A stretch of DNA of 64,000 nucleotides from Hydrangea macrophylla (Eukaryota > Streptophyta > Magnoliopsida > Cornales > Hydrangeaceae): NCBI GenBank assembly GCA_033977485.1, contig CM066984.1:26185001-26249000 (forward strand), written 5' to 3'. Both the position numbers and the translations under genes were made by a program. The notes under the pieces were generated by a model. It was not told the origin of the DNA and made no database searches. It was given only the letters and a program-made list of their open reading frames with translations. Positions 10,637-22,229 of this stretch are shown here, piece after piece. The first letter of the stretch is position 1; every line of letters starts with the position of its first letter.

Positions 10637-11360
10637 GTTAACTATTCATTATTGAGTGTTGTTCTTTCTTGACCAATAAATGCATTTAGAGTTAAGTCTT
10701 CTTTCAGTCAATGTCATTGGTTAGTTCAGTTCTGGGTTAAGTTTCAAAGGGAATGATTGGGTTTAAATAAGACATGGTTTTGAGAATAAGAAAAGACGAA
10801 TGAGACATAGTATCAAGAATAAGAAATGATGAACGAGATATGGTTTCGAGAAATAAGAAGAGATGATGAATAAATTACCTTGGTGGTGGTAACCTTAAGG
10901 GGACCCTCACTTAGCTTAACCACTAATGGCTTTTCATGCCACTGGACCTTCCATGTCTAGCCTTTATAGGTCCAGACGGAGCTGGCTATGATCAAGATAC
11001 GGACTTTACTACTAATGACTATGCTGGTGAAGATTACTACGAGGAAGGCTATGGTTTCGCCAGCTAAAGATCTTGGAGTTTTTCTTTTATCATAGTTCTG
11101 TTATTAATATGTTTAATGATGTAATAGCTTAGTTGAACTTGTAATATCTATCTTTTGGATATCTTTTAGTCTGTAATATACTAATCATGTAAGACTCGAA
11201 TGTTTAGATTCTTGCTTCTGCTGCACTTAGTCACTTTCCCGTATTATATTATTGTTTTAAGCATTTTTGGACAATCAGGTGACATTCACAACCAGTCACG
11301 TGCCTACGAACCATAAAGGAAATTTATTTTTCCCTATTTTTGGTACTTCGGGGCGTGACA

Positions 11361-12367
11361 CAAATCATGTTTTGAATAATGATAATTTAGCTTAAATCCA
11401 GAGGCTAAGTGGTCTAAATAAGTGAATAAATTCATATCTCATTCTTGTTCATATTCATTCATTCATTCATGTATGTTAACGCTTATGATTAGAGCTAATT
11501 CTTGGATAAAATTGGACTTAGTTGAAAATAATTGAACATAAACATGAATTCCTTATGATCATGTTGGGATTATAGAACCCCTGGACATTACATTGGCTCC
11601 TATTTGAGATTTGTATATCTATAGATGTGCTATGGCTCCAACTGATCAAAAGGAATTCATAGTTTTATCAATTCTTTCGATGCTTGATAGATTTAAGCTA
11701 GAAGCTTAGGGTTGATTATTTGATATCTTTGATCAAGGTATGTGTACTAATCTTTGTTTTGTAGTGCATTTGAGGTACAATTCTCAACTTCTTCTCTAGT
11801 TTATTTCATTCCTTGATTTTAATTGATTTTTGACTCCATGCACGACACCTTAGCTTAGGTCTTGCCTTATGTGTATATGTGATTAGAGACATTTTTCGTA
11901 GGATTTCTATTCTTTGTATGCATTGCTCGTTTCCCATTTCGTGGCTAGATCCCGAGTAAGTTCTCTAGTTCTCTACTTGCACATCATTTTGCTTGCTACT
12001 TGAATTATGTGGATTATGAATGATATTTTATCATTAGCAATCTTACACCATTTTTAATATGCTTTTGTAATGTAAATATATATATGTATTAGTTGAGGGC
12101 ACACTTAGATTATTAATTCGATTAAAAAGGATGTTGAGTAGAGGCCTATTATGAGATAGGATGAGATGGGGTGTTTTAGTTCGTCGGGCACCTTCCCCTC
12201 TCATTCCATAATCCCTGGACCCAGATTATCTTTGGTTTCGCAAAAGATCGGTTGCTTTTAAAAATGGTTTCTTAATTTTCCTAAAAAAAAATTATGTGGC
12301 GACTCTTTGAATTTGAAAAGAAATTGTTTTAAAAAAATAAAAGTGGTCCCAAATGCCGGTATCCACA
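11361..12367 (+). mobile_element. Element B 5' LTR, right-hand part
   Basis: Homologous to 26,427-29,392 (less solo LTR S1), and ends CCGGTATCCACA next to the primer-binding site. The left part of this LTR is displaced beyond the window by element A. At 11,762-11,785 it shows the uninterrupted site (GTGCATTTGAGGTAC) into which S1 inserted in the other LTR. Confidence 0.85.
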
Positions 12368-12371
12368 AATC

Positions 12372-12389
12372 TGGCGACTCTGCTGGGGA
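12372..12389 (+). promoter_or_regulatory. Element B primer-binding site (tRNA-Arg type)
   Basis: TGGCGACTCTGCTGGGGA lies 5 bp inside the LTR. Priming by tRNA-Arg with this type of site is known for Ogre/Tat elements. It supports placing B in that lineage. Confidence 0.8.
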
Positions 12390-13714
12390 TCGAACCCAGA
12401 ATCTCTGGTTTCGCAGACCAGAATTTCTGATTTTGGGTTTACTCGAGGATTAGACTTGAAAGCATCGTTTTAATCGAATTAATTTATTTTTGTATGCCCG
12501 TTGCATTGCATTTGCATTTCTCGCCAGTCGATTGCACCGAACTATGACCTTGGAGGCTCGGGGTAACCCGGTCGGTCAAGCTATTATGGGGCCGTGTGAT
12601 CACCCTTGATCTCGTACCATGTGTTGGTATATGAAGCATCCTATCGGGTGTGTGTCAAGGGTCCCTTATTTGACCAAAACCCGACCTTTGCATGATAGCT
12701 TCTATAGAACCTTTCAATCGTAGGAAATTAATTCTTGATTAGGATTATGTGCTAGGGAGTTTTGCATGCCCGAAAGGGATTAATTGAGATGATGACGATG
12801 CTTGTTTGATGAAAGATGTGTAACCTCTTAATTACTTTTGAGCAATTCTCTCCATGTCTTATAACATTTGAAGACATGCCGAATTTTAATTATAAGGTTA
12901 CATCTCTCATATCTTGCTAGCTAAGCATCATCGACCTTGTATGCATCCGAATCCATGAAAAGTGCGATAATTATCCGATCATGTGACCCTCATATCCAAA
13001 GAATCTTAAATCCATCTTTAAAAGCAAACGGATTTTGCCATCTTTGACCCAAAACATTTAACCGCTCTTTCAAAAAAAAAAAACTTTGGAGTTCACTTTT
13101 GACTAAAATTCCACATCAACCTTTGTTGAGGTATATTTGCACATTCTCATCTTTGAAGGAAGAATCCAAAATTTTTGGGAATTGTTTTTAGAAGAAATGC
13201 TTTTTCAAATGAATTTCAAAGCGAAGTTTCAACCCAATCATCTCTTGTTGAGAAATATAGTTACTTTCAAAGGAAAACATCTTAAGAATTTGAAAGATCC
13301 CATCATCTAGGGAAGTGCTTGACTCATGAATTTAAAAAAAAATATATTTTAAAATTTTCAAACTTTAAAGGGGTAATGACGATCTCAATGAAAGGAAAAG
13401 TCGGCGCACTTAACATGGGTGAGGATTTTATGTGCTTATGTGTTTATGTGCTATGATTAGAATTTCCTTTCTTTGGCATATAGAGTAGGCACACACGTAC
13501 ACATGCATTTGCATCCGCATGACATATGAGCCATTCATGAATATTTCTTAAAAAGCATTTGCAAGCAAAATAACAAAATAAAGAAAGTTTCTTTGACTTT
13601 GAAATTTAAATAAATGAATAAAAAAGAATAAAATATGTTTGTAGATAAAAGATAGAATCAGCTACAAACACAATTTGGTACAGAGACTCTACCGCGAGAT
13701 TAGCGAGAAGAGAG
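12390..13714 (+). other. Element B leader
   Basis: About 1.3 kb between primer site and gag. No coding frame. Ogre elements often carry an extra ORF here; I see none in this copy. Confidence 0.55.
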
Positions 13715-15147
13715 ATGGCACAAGAAGCAAACGCAAGAGAGATAGTAGAATTGAGGGCTATAGTGGAACAGCAAGCAGGTCAGATGACAAGGATAATGAA
13801 CATGATGGAAACACTAGCACGACAGCCGCCAGTTGTCGATCCTCCTCCACTTATTAGGGAGGATGATTAGTTCGATGATCCAGAAAGAGCTGAAGTGCCG
13901 AGGACAGAAAAGGAAAAGATAGAGAAAGAAAAGGCTGAGAGAGAGAAGCTGATGACCTAGAAAGTAGAGAAACTGGAGAGGGTAGTCCGAAAGGCCCAAG
14001 GAGTAGACACCTACTTGTTGGAACTAGAGGGATTATATGAAGGGGTTTGTGAAGTATTACCTGCAGGATTCAAAATGCCTGTGTTTGATAAATTCAATGG
14101 GACAGGAAACCCCCGTAGCCATATCAGAATGTGTACAGGGGCTTTTCAGCCAAGAGGCTTGAGTACGACTATGATGGCTATTCTGTTTCAACAGACATTA
14201 ACCGGAGCTGCCTTATCTTGGTATCTTACACTAGAGCATGGTAAGACCAGAATTTGGGAGGAAGTTGTCAAGTCATTTGTAGCCCAGTACGAGTATAATC
14301 AGGATTTGGATGTTACCGTCAGAGATCTAGAGACTACCCAGTAGGGAAATAAGGAATCTTTACTGAATATCTGAGCCGTTGGAAGGGAAAAGCAGCTAAA
14401 ATGGTACAGAGGCCAACCGAGAAAGAACAAAATCGGATGCTAATGAAAAATCTCTAGCCCGTCTATCAAGAAAAGATGAGGTTTCAATCCATAAACACCT
14501 TTGCTGAAGTGTTCGATGTAGGAGCTAGGATTGAGGATGCGATACAAGAAGGATTGATCAAGAGAGAAGAACCGGTGAACAAGTACAGGCGTCCGAATTA
14601 CGGGACATGAGGAGGGCATTCAGGAAGTCATTTAAGTCCTACAAATGTGAATGTGCTAAGCGAACCAGAGAAGAAGTTTGATACAGTCAGGAGTTACCCA
14701 AAGAGAGGAGGAGATAAGCCTTTGAGCAGGTTCTCAGACTTAGGAGTGTCATTGTCTACCGCTCTGGATAGGCTACTAGCAAAGGGGCACCTTCACATAT
14801 TGGAGCCACGACCGAGACCAAATCCACCACCCCTAAATTTCAAAGCTGATCTATACTGCAAATTCCATCAAGAGCAGGGACACTCAATCGATCAATGCTT
14901 AAGGTTGGGACATGACATCCAGAATCTGATAGATAAGAAGGTAATATCTAAACCACCCACCAACCCGCCGAACATTACCAAGAATTCACTTCCAAATCAT
15001 CATGTGGTACCGCCACCCGGAGTTTACTATTTGGAAAGTGAAGGATGCGCTTTTGATCCATCAACACTGATCACTAAGTTGGGGTGCCTGAGCAAGTTTT
15101 ATCATATACTGGGAGATTTGAACATCTTTGGGCGAACTGACGGATAG
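13715..15147 (+). pseudogene. Element B gag, decayed
   Basis: Starts at the ATG at 13,715 (MAQEANAREIVELRAIVEQQ, a heptad-like N-terminus). It continues through stops near 13,868, 13,961 and 14,342 into the capsid core (FKMPVFDKFNGTGNPRSHIRM, GAALSWYLTLE at 14,069-14,240). A one-base loss near 14,365 shifts the frame (NKESFTEYLSRWKGK restored only by eye as homology). The last part (14,647-15,147) has YCKFHQEQGHSIDQC, the CX2HX.. knuckle variant of Tat gag, near 14,855. Product would be capsid/nucleocapsid. Non-functional. Confidence 0.8.
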
Positions 15148-16318
15148 AAACAAGGGAAAAGTGATAAAAAAGGCTCCCGCCGTGGATTGGTGGGCACCTG
15201 AAGATGACAACTCTATTTGGTATAAAGGGGATGACAGTCAAGATATCAATAAAGTTAAGGAGGATCTTTGGTATAAAAGTGAGAAAGAAGAAGAAAATCC
15301 AGAAGTCACTAAAGCACAGGATGATCTTTGGTTTAAAGAAGAGGTCAGTCATTTAACGCGATCAGGAAGGCATTTCAAACTACACGAACTTGAGGAAGAT
15401 CACTCAGGCCAGGAATTGGATAAGGGGAAAGGGAAATTGAATAAGGAAGAAGAGGAAGATAGGGTCTTGAGACAAATGAAGAAGACATAAGCGAATATCA
15501 CTATTTGGGGATTATTAATTGCTCCCAAGAATTATAGACAAGCGGTCCTCGATGCTCTTAATCAATCTAATGTCTCCATCAACATCACCCTAGAAGATCT
15601 TGTCGGCATGATCAAAAAGAGCTCGACTCTCACTATCTCCTTTACTGAAGCTGACTTACCTCCTGGAGGGCCCGCTCACAACAAGCCTTTGCACATTACC
15701 GTCGAGTGTCTAGGAAATTCTTTGCCCGCTTGTCTCGTTGAAAACGGGTCTGTATTGAATGTATGCCCATTCCGAACAGCCAAAAGAATGGGGCTTGATG
15801 AATCTACGTTTATACCATCGGAGCAAAAGGTAAGGGCCTATGACAATACTCAGCGAACGGTTATGGGGATCATTTTTTTGAATCTCTCTATTGGGACCGG
15901 GGAAAAGGAGGCAGAGTTCCAGATTATCGATATTCCTGCATCTTTCAATCTACTTCTGGGAAGGCCATGGCTGGACAGTTTGGGTGACATCCCGTCAACC
16001 ATCCATCAGAAAGTCAAGTACATTTGGAAGCGTAAAGTTTGTGATGTTCTAGGGGATAGTTGGATGCAAGCGTCTGGAGCTTTATCTAGTGCCCCAATTT
16101 TGGAAGTACAAATGCAAGAGGAAGAGACAAGTTTGGGCGGGTTCGAATTCATCAATGTGATAGAAGACAACAAGCCAAAAGAGTTTTTACCGCTTTACTT
16201 TGATCAGTATGCAAGTTTGTTGGTAGCCGAAATTATGAGAAAGATGGGATTCTTCCCAGGGATGGGTTTGGGTAAGAAGCACCAAGGGTTGCCCGAGTTT
16301 CCAAACATTGTCACGTAA
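15128..16318 (+). pseudogene. Element B protease region with G-patch-like motif
   Basis: After an acidic linker with repeated DLWYK/DLWFK motifs (15,180-15,340) comes the HLTRSGR motif common before Tat proteases, one TAA at 15,488, then an aspartic protease domain (15,670-16,040: LPACLVENGSVLNVCP ... FNLLLGRPWLD). The expected DNGS/DTGS triad reads ENGS, so the catalytic Asp is Glu (codon 15,740-15,742). At 16,225-16,300 MRKMGFFPGMGLGKKHQGL fits the glycine pattern of a G-patch, an RNA-binding module. The gene is broken by stops at both ends. Confidence 0.75.
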
Positions 16319-16360
16319 ACGCATACCCATGGGTAGGGATATCAGCCGACAAGGGAGAAA

Positions 16361-18405
16361 ATGAAGAAAAAGAAGAAATCGGCCGATGCACTAATAGAAC
16401 CATACTCAAAGACTCTCAATGGATACTTTGTCAAAGAAGGAGAGGATTTTCCATTTTGCGGTTTCCCGGAACCATGGTTGGATAAAGTGGAAAAATGTAT
16501 GAAGCCGGGATTTGAGATTTTCTTTGCACATGACTTCTCTGACTATAAGGACCTTTACCTGCAAGCACCTACAAAATCCACCACTATTCAGGATTGGGTG
16601 TGCACTTTAGATGGCTTGGCGATGAAAGACCTACTAGAAGAAGAACACAGAGGAATCGGAAAGGGTAGTATCGGGGAAAGTGTGAATAAAGATGGGAAAA
16701 ACAGAGGTGAAGAAGGAAGCAAGGAAAAGGCAGAAAGGAAGAAATCAAAACTTGGAAAAGAACCAGAGGAAGAAGAAATGGGGGAAATTACTCAGACAGG
16801 GGACCTGGAAGAATGCTTCATCACTGATCTTGGAGGAGAAAGGAAGAAGGAATGGGTTTTTGAGTCTAGTGATAGGTATCCCCCTCACCTAGAGTCTGTA
16901 TTGGCCCAAATGATGCGTCTTTCAATTTCTATGTCTGTTGTGATTGCTCCCAAGAAAGTTAATGAGAATATGACTAATTCTGCTTACTCAACTGCGCATA
17001 ATAATTGTGATGCATATGATGAATGTAGTGAAATACCAGATGAATTGCAAAAAATAATTGAAAAGGAAAATGAATCTGCATGTAAAATCATTGAAGGCAC
17101 TTTAACGATTAATTTGGAAAATGAAGATAAATCACAAAATGTTTCTATTGGCTCCACACTTAGTAATGAGGAAGGCAAAGAGTTAATCAATTTATTAAAT
17201 GAATTCAAAGATGTCTTTGCATGGTCCTATGATGATATGCTAGGGATTGATCCAGAAATAGTCCAACATCATATTCCCCTCTTCCCAAACTCAAAACCTG
17301 TAAAACAAAAATTGAGGCGAATGAGGCCTGAATGGGCGCTAAAAGTGAAAGAAGAAGTTGAAAAGCAGTTAGAAGCTGGATTCTTGATTGTCACCGAGTA
17401 TCCAGAATGGGTCGCCAATATTGTACCAGTCCCACAAAAAGATGGGCGCGTTAGGGTTTGCGTGGATTTCTGAGATTTGAATAGAGCCAGCCCTAAGGAT
17501 GATTTCCCTTTACCCCACATTGATGTGTTAGTAGACAATACGGCAGGGCATGAACTCTTATCTTTCATGGATGGGTTCTTAGGGTACAACCAGATATTAA
17601 TGGCACCTAAGGATAGGGAAAAGACTACCTTTATCACACCCTGGGGGACTTATTGTTATAGAGTTATGCCATTTGGGCTTAATAACGCGGGGGCAACTTA
17701 TCAAAAGAGCCGCCACCACCCTACTACATGACATGATCCATAAAGAAGTAGAGGTGTACGTGGATGACATGATAGTGAAGTCCAAAGAGAGGGAAGGGCA
17801 CTTAAAGGCTTTAAGGAAATTCTTTGAGAGGTTAAGAAAATTCAGAATGAGATTAAACCCGCAGAAATGTACTTTTGGGGTCACCACAGGGAAATTGTTG
17901 GGGTTTCTGATTACATAGAGGGGGGATTTAGGTAGATCCAACCAAAATTCAAGCCATAACCGAAATGCCGTCACCCCAAAATGAGAAGGAGTTGAGGGGG
18001 TTCTTAAGAATACAGTTTATCAGCCGTTTCATATCCAAACTCACCATGACCTGTGACCCCCTATTCAAGTTGTTGAGGAAAGGGGAAAAGTTTGAATGGA
18101 ATGATCAATGCCAGAAAGCCTTCGAAAAGATCAGAACTTACCTTCAAAACCCATCTGTCCTATCACCTCCCAAACCTGGGAAGCCTTTATTGCTATATCT
18201 ATCTGTTACCGAGAATTCCATGGGGTTTATGCTGGCCCAAGAAGAGGAAGAGGGGCTATGTAGAGAAAGCCATATATTACCTAGGTAAGAGAATGGTCGG
18301 TGAGTTGAACTATTCGACGTTGGAGAAAGCATGTTGGGCTTTGGTGTGGTGTACACGTCGCCTTAGGCATTACATGTTAAGCTTCCCTGTCACTCTAATA
18401 TCTTG
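16361..18405 (+). pseudogene. Element B reverse transcriptase and RNase H, decayed
   Basis: A lysine/glutamate-rich linker leads to RT from about 17,180 (FAWSYDDMLGID, VKQKLRRMRPEWALKVKEEVEKQL). A TGA at 17,471 interrupts VCVDF*DLN, a one-base gain near 17,708 shifts the frame, and the active site VYVDDMIVKS is intact at about 17,757. A further shift follows LLGFLIT* (17,916). RNase H motifs (WNDQCQKAFEKI, GKPLLLYLSVTENSMG, LNYSTLEKACWALVW, RLRHYML) run from 18,090 to 18,395 across another shift. It cannot yield a full polyprotein. Confidence 0.85.
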
Positions 18406-18406
18406 A

Positions 18407-19087
18407 ATGGATCACCTGTTTGAAAAACCTGCCTTAACCAGTAGGATCTCACGTTGGACCATGATGCTGGCCAAATTTGATATTAGATATGTCACTTCTA
18501 AATCTGTCAAAGGGAGAGCCGTCGTCGAATACTTAGCTGACCTTGCTATAGAATCTGAAGAAAGAGGAGAATTTAAGTTTCCTGATGAGGGGATGATGAA
18601 AGTAGAGGAAGACCGGTGGAGAATGTATTTTGATGGAGCAGCCAATCAGGTAGGATACGGAGTTGGAATCATCCTCATATCACCTAAAGGGGCCCCTATC
18701 CCGTTGGCCGTTAAACTTAAGTATGACTCAACCAACAACACGGCAGAATACGAAGCATGCATAATTGGGATGGAAGCAGCCTTGGCCTTAAAAATTGATA
18801 AGATTGATGTTTTTGGGGACTCGAATCTGATAATATCACAAGTGAGGGGTAATTAGAGAATAAAACATGAGAAATTGAGACCTTACCATGAATGCTTGGA
18901 GAGCCTAAAAGTGCAGTTTAGAAAAATCTCATTCTATTACCTTCCTCGTGAGGAAAACCAACTAGCTGATTCTTTAGCAACGTTGGCCTTGATGATCCAA
19001 TTCCCTATAGGAGTTACCATGATTCCCCAATCTATAGAAGAGAGAACCCGGCCCTCATTCGAGACAATCGCAGCCATTGAAGGATGA
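18407..19087 (+). pseudogene. Element B second (archaeal-type) RNase H
   Basis: After the RT-type RNase H, MYFDGAANQVGYGVGIIL (18,627-), NNTAEYEACIIGMEAALAL and DVFGDSNLIISQVRG (to 18,853) form the D..E..D pattern of a second RNase H. This extra domain is diagnostic of the Tat lineage. One TAG at 18,854 breaks the frame; the C-terminal part ends in YLPREENQLADSLATLA and a TGA at 19,085. The integrase that should follow is missing. Confidence 0.85.
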
Positions 19088-19176
19088 GAAGAGACAGGCT
19101 GCAAATGAGAATTTGAATATTAATAAATGTGGTCGAGTATCTAAAAAGTAGAAGTAAAAGAAATAAAAGTCTATTA
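19088..19176. other. Junction where B's integrase is absent
   Basis: Directly after the second RNase H the sequence passes into the 3' end of the antisense gene. No HHCC or DDE integrase motif is seen anywhere between here and the polypurine tract. Confidence 0.7.
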
Positions 19177-19678
19177 CTCGGGTGACATCCATAAGAGGAA
19201 AATTATACACGAGAGAATTTAATCTGAAGGTAGGATAACCGTCTGGACCATCCAAGAAGTTTGCAATGCCCTCCCCGTCTATAGTAGCCACCAGGTCATC
19301 ATGATCCAAAGTCTTCGTACTCCTCATAGTCGCTGGGGGAGCTCTCGGCACATAAAAAGCCGGGGCTGCAAGGGATTGCCTGGTCACCCTCTCACTAAGG
19401 TACCACTCTCGGCATGCCTCGCCTACCATCAGGATCCTTATCCTGGAAAAACCTACAGCAGCTTGTATTTCTTCGCTAGCCTCTGGAAGGGCCGCCTCCC
19501 AAGGATTCCACACCGCATGAATCTCGCGTAAGTTGATAAGGAGGTTTCTGTAGCCTACAAAGTCATGGGCCCCGACTTTTCGGCCTGTCGCTCCTTTCCT
19601 CCATTTCAAACCCTGAGGCATGATCGCAGCCTCGCCTTCCCGGGTACTAGGAGCCCTCATGCAAAGGTATTCATGAGA

Positions 19679-19746
19679 CCATATCTGCAAAAGAAAAAGA
19701 AAAAAAGTGAAACCATATCTGCAAAAGAAAAAGAAAAAAAGTGAAT
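19679..19746 (-). repeat. 34-bp duplication carrying the splice acceptor
   Basis: Two head-to-tail copies (19,679-19,712 and 19,713-19,746) of a purine-rich unit. On the minus strand each has a pyrimidine tract followed by TTTTGCAG, so intron 2 of the antisense gene has two acceptors 34 nt apart. Use of the outer one would change the reading frame. Confidence 0.8.
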
Positions 19747-20562
19747 TCGATTTTCAAAATAAAATCAGAGGAGATGAATAAAATAAAAGTGTGATTGAAA
19801 TATAATAACAAAGTTTTACCTCCTAAGCTCTCCAGTACCCGCCAGTGGAAGGTGAGTTTCCCCTAGAGACCTCACTCATATGGTTGTAAAGAGTAGCCAG
19901 CCCTGCCCCTCCCCAATTATACTGAGAGATGTGGTCGATGTTTGCAAGAGAGGCCAGGTACACGAGGTTGATCCTATCCCCCTTCTTGCTCATCAGCGAT
20001 CAACCCAACACATACATGATAAAGGCCCTAGCCATCTGGTCATCGGTAAAGACCTAACCCTTGAAAGTATCCAGGAACTATTTTGCGGGCACTATGAACT
20101 CTACTGGGTAAGCCCCGAGCAGGTCAATAATCTCCTCATTGCGAGTCTGGAGATCGCCATAGCGAGCAACCGAGAGGACGCCAAAGGGGATGCCAGTGAT
20201 CATAGCAAAATCTAGAGGTGTCATCATCATCTCCCCGAAAGGCATGTGGAATGTGTTTGGTGTGTCCCACCATCGTTCCGCCAGAGCTAGGATGTGGGTC
20301 ATATCGTTCGAACTCTTCTCTAAAAGTAGTGCAAAAAGCCCAATTCCAGCATTGTTGACCAGGGTTCTAACCTCATCAGAAAGCTCCTCGTACCATCTCC
20401 GGCCGTGAGCCAGGCTCCCATAGCCTTTGAGGACAAATTTCGGAGTCTGCAAGAAAAGGATAGAAGAAAAACAAAATAAGAGGAAGAAAGAAAATAAATG
20501 ATTTTTAGAATCTAAACAACTCAATTTTTTTTTTTTTTGTAAAAGGAAAAATAAGTGGTGAT

Positions 20563-21185
20563 CTCCGAGTCTGAGCGACTCAAATAAAGTTTTGATTTTC
20601 GAGTCTAAGCGACTCGATTATTCAAAAAAAAAAAGAAGAGAAAAAGTGAGTGATGATTTTCAAGTCCAAGCGACTCGTTGATTCGAAAATAAGAAAATTC
20701 TTTTCTCGTTGATTTGAAAATAAGGAAGTTCTTTCGAGTCTAAGCGACTCGTTGATTTGAAAATAAGAAAATTCTTTTGAGTCCAAGCGACTCGTTGATT
20801 TGAAAATAAGAAAATTAGTTTGAGTCTAAGCGACTCGTTGATTTGAAAATAAGAAAGTTCTTTCGAGTCTAAGCGACTCGTTGATTTTAAAATAAGAAAA
20901 ATTTTTTGAGTCTAAGCGAGTCGTTCATTTGAAAATCAGAAAATTCTTTCGAGTCTAAGCGACTCGTTGATTTGAAAATAAGAAAAATCTTTTGAGTCTA
21001 AGTGGCTCGTTGATTTGAAATAAGAAAATTCTTTTGAGTTCAAGCGACTCGTTGATTTGAAAATAAGAAAATTCTTTTGAGTCTAAGCGACTCGTTGATT
21101 TGAAAATAAGAAAATTCTTTTGGGTCTAAGCGACTCGTTGATTTGAAAATAAAAAAAATTTCGAGTCTAAGCGACTCGTTATTGA
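20563..21185. repeat. Tandem array 1, about 42-44 bp units with GAGTC..GACTC
   Basis: About 14 copies of GAGTCTAAGCGACTCG followed by an AT-rich spacer (TTGATTTGAAAATAAGAAAA). GAGTC and GACTC are inverted arms around a 5-base loop, so each unit can fold. The array sits within intron 1 of the antisense gene. Arrays near the 3' end are a known feature of Tat/Ogre elements. Confidence 0.9.
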
Positions 21186-21922
21186 GAGAAAAATAAGGTT
21201 TTTGGTTATGCAACAATAGGCTTTATGTTCAGTAAAAGCAAGGTTTACATGAAATTCGAGTGTTTCATGGGGTCGATACAACCCCGCATTAGCAGTGGAT
21301 AAATGGAATAATGGAATTTGTGAGTATGGAAAATTAATGAATCCAAATAAGGGCGGTAAGCGAAAAGCACAATATTAAGCATTGAACCCCAAATCATGAC
21401 AAGAAAATCAATTCAAGAAGAGGGGATATCGCAAATATAAATTTTAATACATGCAAATGCACAAAGTCATGTGGGCACTCATACATGCATTGTTCATCAT
21501 GGATTGCATTGCATTGCATTATTTTATCATAAGCATAAAAAGGGGGTTTGGGAGTATACCAATCTGTTGAAGGCTCGTGCCGAGATATGCGCCCCGAGGT
21601 CGGCAAGTAAAACTGATGAGTTATGGCTAGGGTGGGGCTTATACTTCTTCTTGGGGGGACCATGGGACCCTGAACCACTAGCCATTGTAGAATCTACAAG
21701 CAAAAGAGGAGGAAAGTTAAAGTTTCATATGGAATTTGTGGGGGAAACATGAAGATGATCATGATTTGAAGTGTAAAATCAAACAAAGTTGTGATCTTGA
21801 TGATTAATGAAGTAGACATACCTTGTTTACTTGATAAATATTGAGTAAAGAATCAAGAGGGAGAGAGTTTTGGAAAGAAGTCCGAAATAAAAGATAAAGA
21901 GAATGAAAAAGAAAGAAGAAGA

Positions 21923-22015
21923 ATCAAGTTTTATAAACACTGCTGGTCAGGCCGGCACTCGACGAAAAGGCGTCGGCACTCAGTGAGTGCCACGCGGCAG
22001 TTGATGGAATGCCAG
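21923..22015 (-). promoter_or_regulatory. Putative antisense promoter in element B
   Basis: On the minus strand, two copies of a GGCACTC-type palindromic motif (21,951-22,010, including GGCACTCAGTGAGTGCC) are followed by GTTTATAAAAC (21,929-21,937) and then a CT-rich tract leading to the ATG at 21,685. The same palindromes occur upstream of the TATA box in B's LTR. This arrangement is visible; promoter activity is inferred. Confidence 0.5.
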
Positions 22016-22229
22016 CCGGATGTGCCAGGTGTCTCTCTTCCTCCTAATTTTTATATTTATAATGAGGACCACCGAATTTCGCTCCCATGTCCCTAAAGAT
22101 TTTCCCTCGTTTCGAAAGGACCCCCGGAGTTTAAAAAACGATTTCTTAAGCCCTGTTGCAAATTAGAATTAGCCCTGATTGTGAGGAATTTTTGTCAAAA
22201 ACACCCAGTTTTGGCAAATGAACTAAAGT

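Larger units (their letters stand above)
8051..11360 (+). mobile_element. Element A 3' LTR (about 3.3 kb)
   Basis: Starts TGCAACACCTGTAATTTTC right after a purine tract and ends GGGGCGTGACA. The end matches 3236-3960. A TATA box at 8457 gives a U3 of only about 430 bp and leaves nearly 2.9 kb as R-U5 leader. It contains a 191-bp tandem repeat, a second array with bZIP-like TGACGTG words, and a 258-bp scrap of Athila LTR. The following base begins sequence homologous to B's LTR interior; predicted TSD caaat (11,361-11,365) cannot be checked because the left end is outside. Confidence 0.8.
19177..21685 (-). pseudogene. Antisense plant-mobile-domain gene carried by element B
   Basis: Three exons can be read on the minus strand, all joining in phase 0. 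Exon 1 (21,685-21,560) starts MASGSGSHGPPKKKYK, with a basic NLS-like patch, and ends at a GT donor. Exon 2 (20,446-19,820) holds the domain core: RWWDTPNTFHMPFGEMMMTP, LDFAMITGIPFG, YNWGGAGLATLY, SRGNSPSTGGYWR; it has three stops (20,073 area, 20,054 area, 19,998 area). Exon 3 (from 19,684) has IWSHEYLCMRAP and GYRNLLINLREIHAVWNPWE. The plant mobile domain is known from MAIN-like proteins and DNA transposons, and extra ORFs, some with a transposon-derived domain, are known in Tat elements. Intron 1 holds tandem array 1. The stops mean this copy is dead. Confidence 0.75.

Noticed and set aside
19880..20408. Plus-strand open frames of 72-111 codons
   Set aside because: They are the opposite-strand shadow of the antisense plant-mobile-domain exon 2, which has clear family motifs.
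20563..21185. CRISPR-like regular repeats
   Set aside because: Plant retrotransposon context, spacers are near-identical and AT-rich, and no cas genes; ordinary minisatellite.
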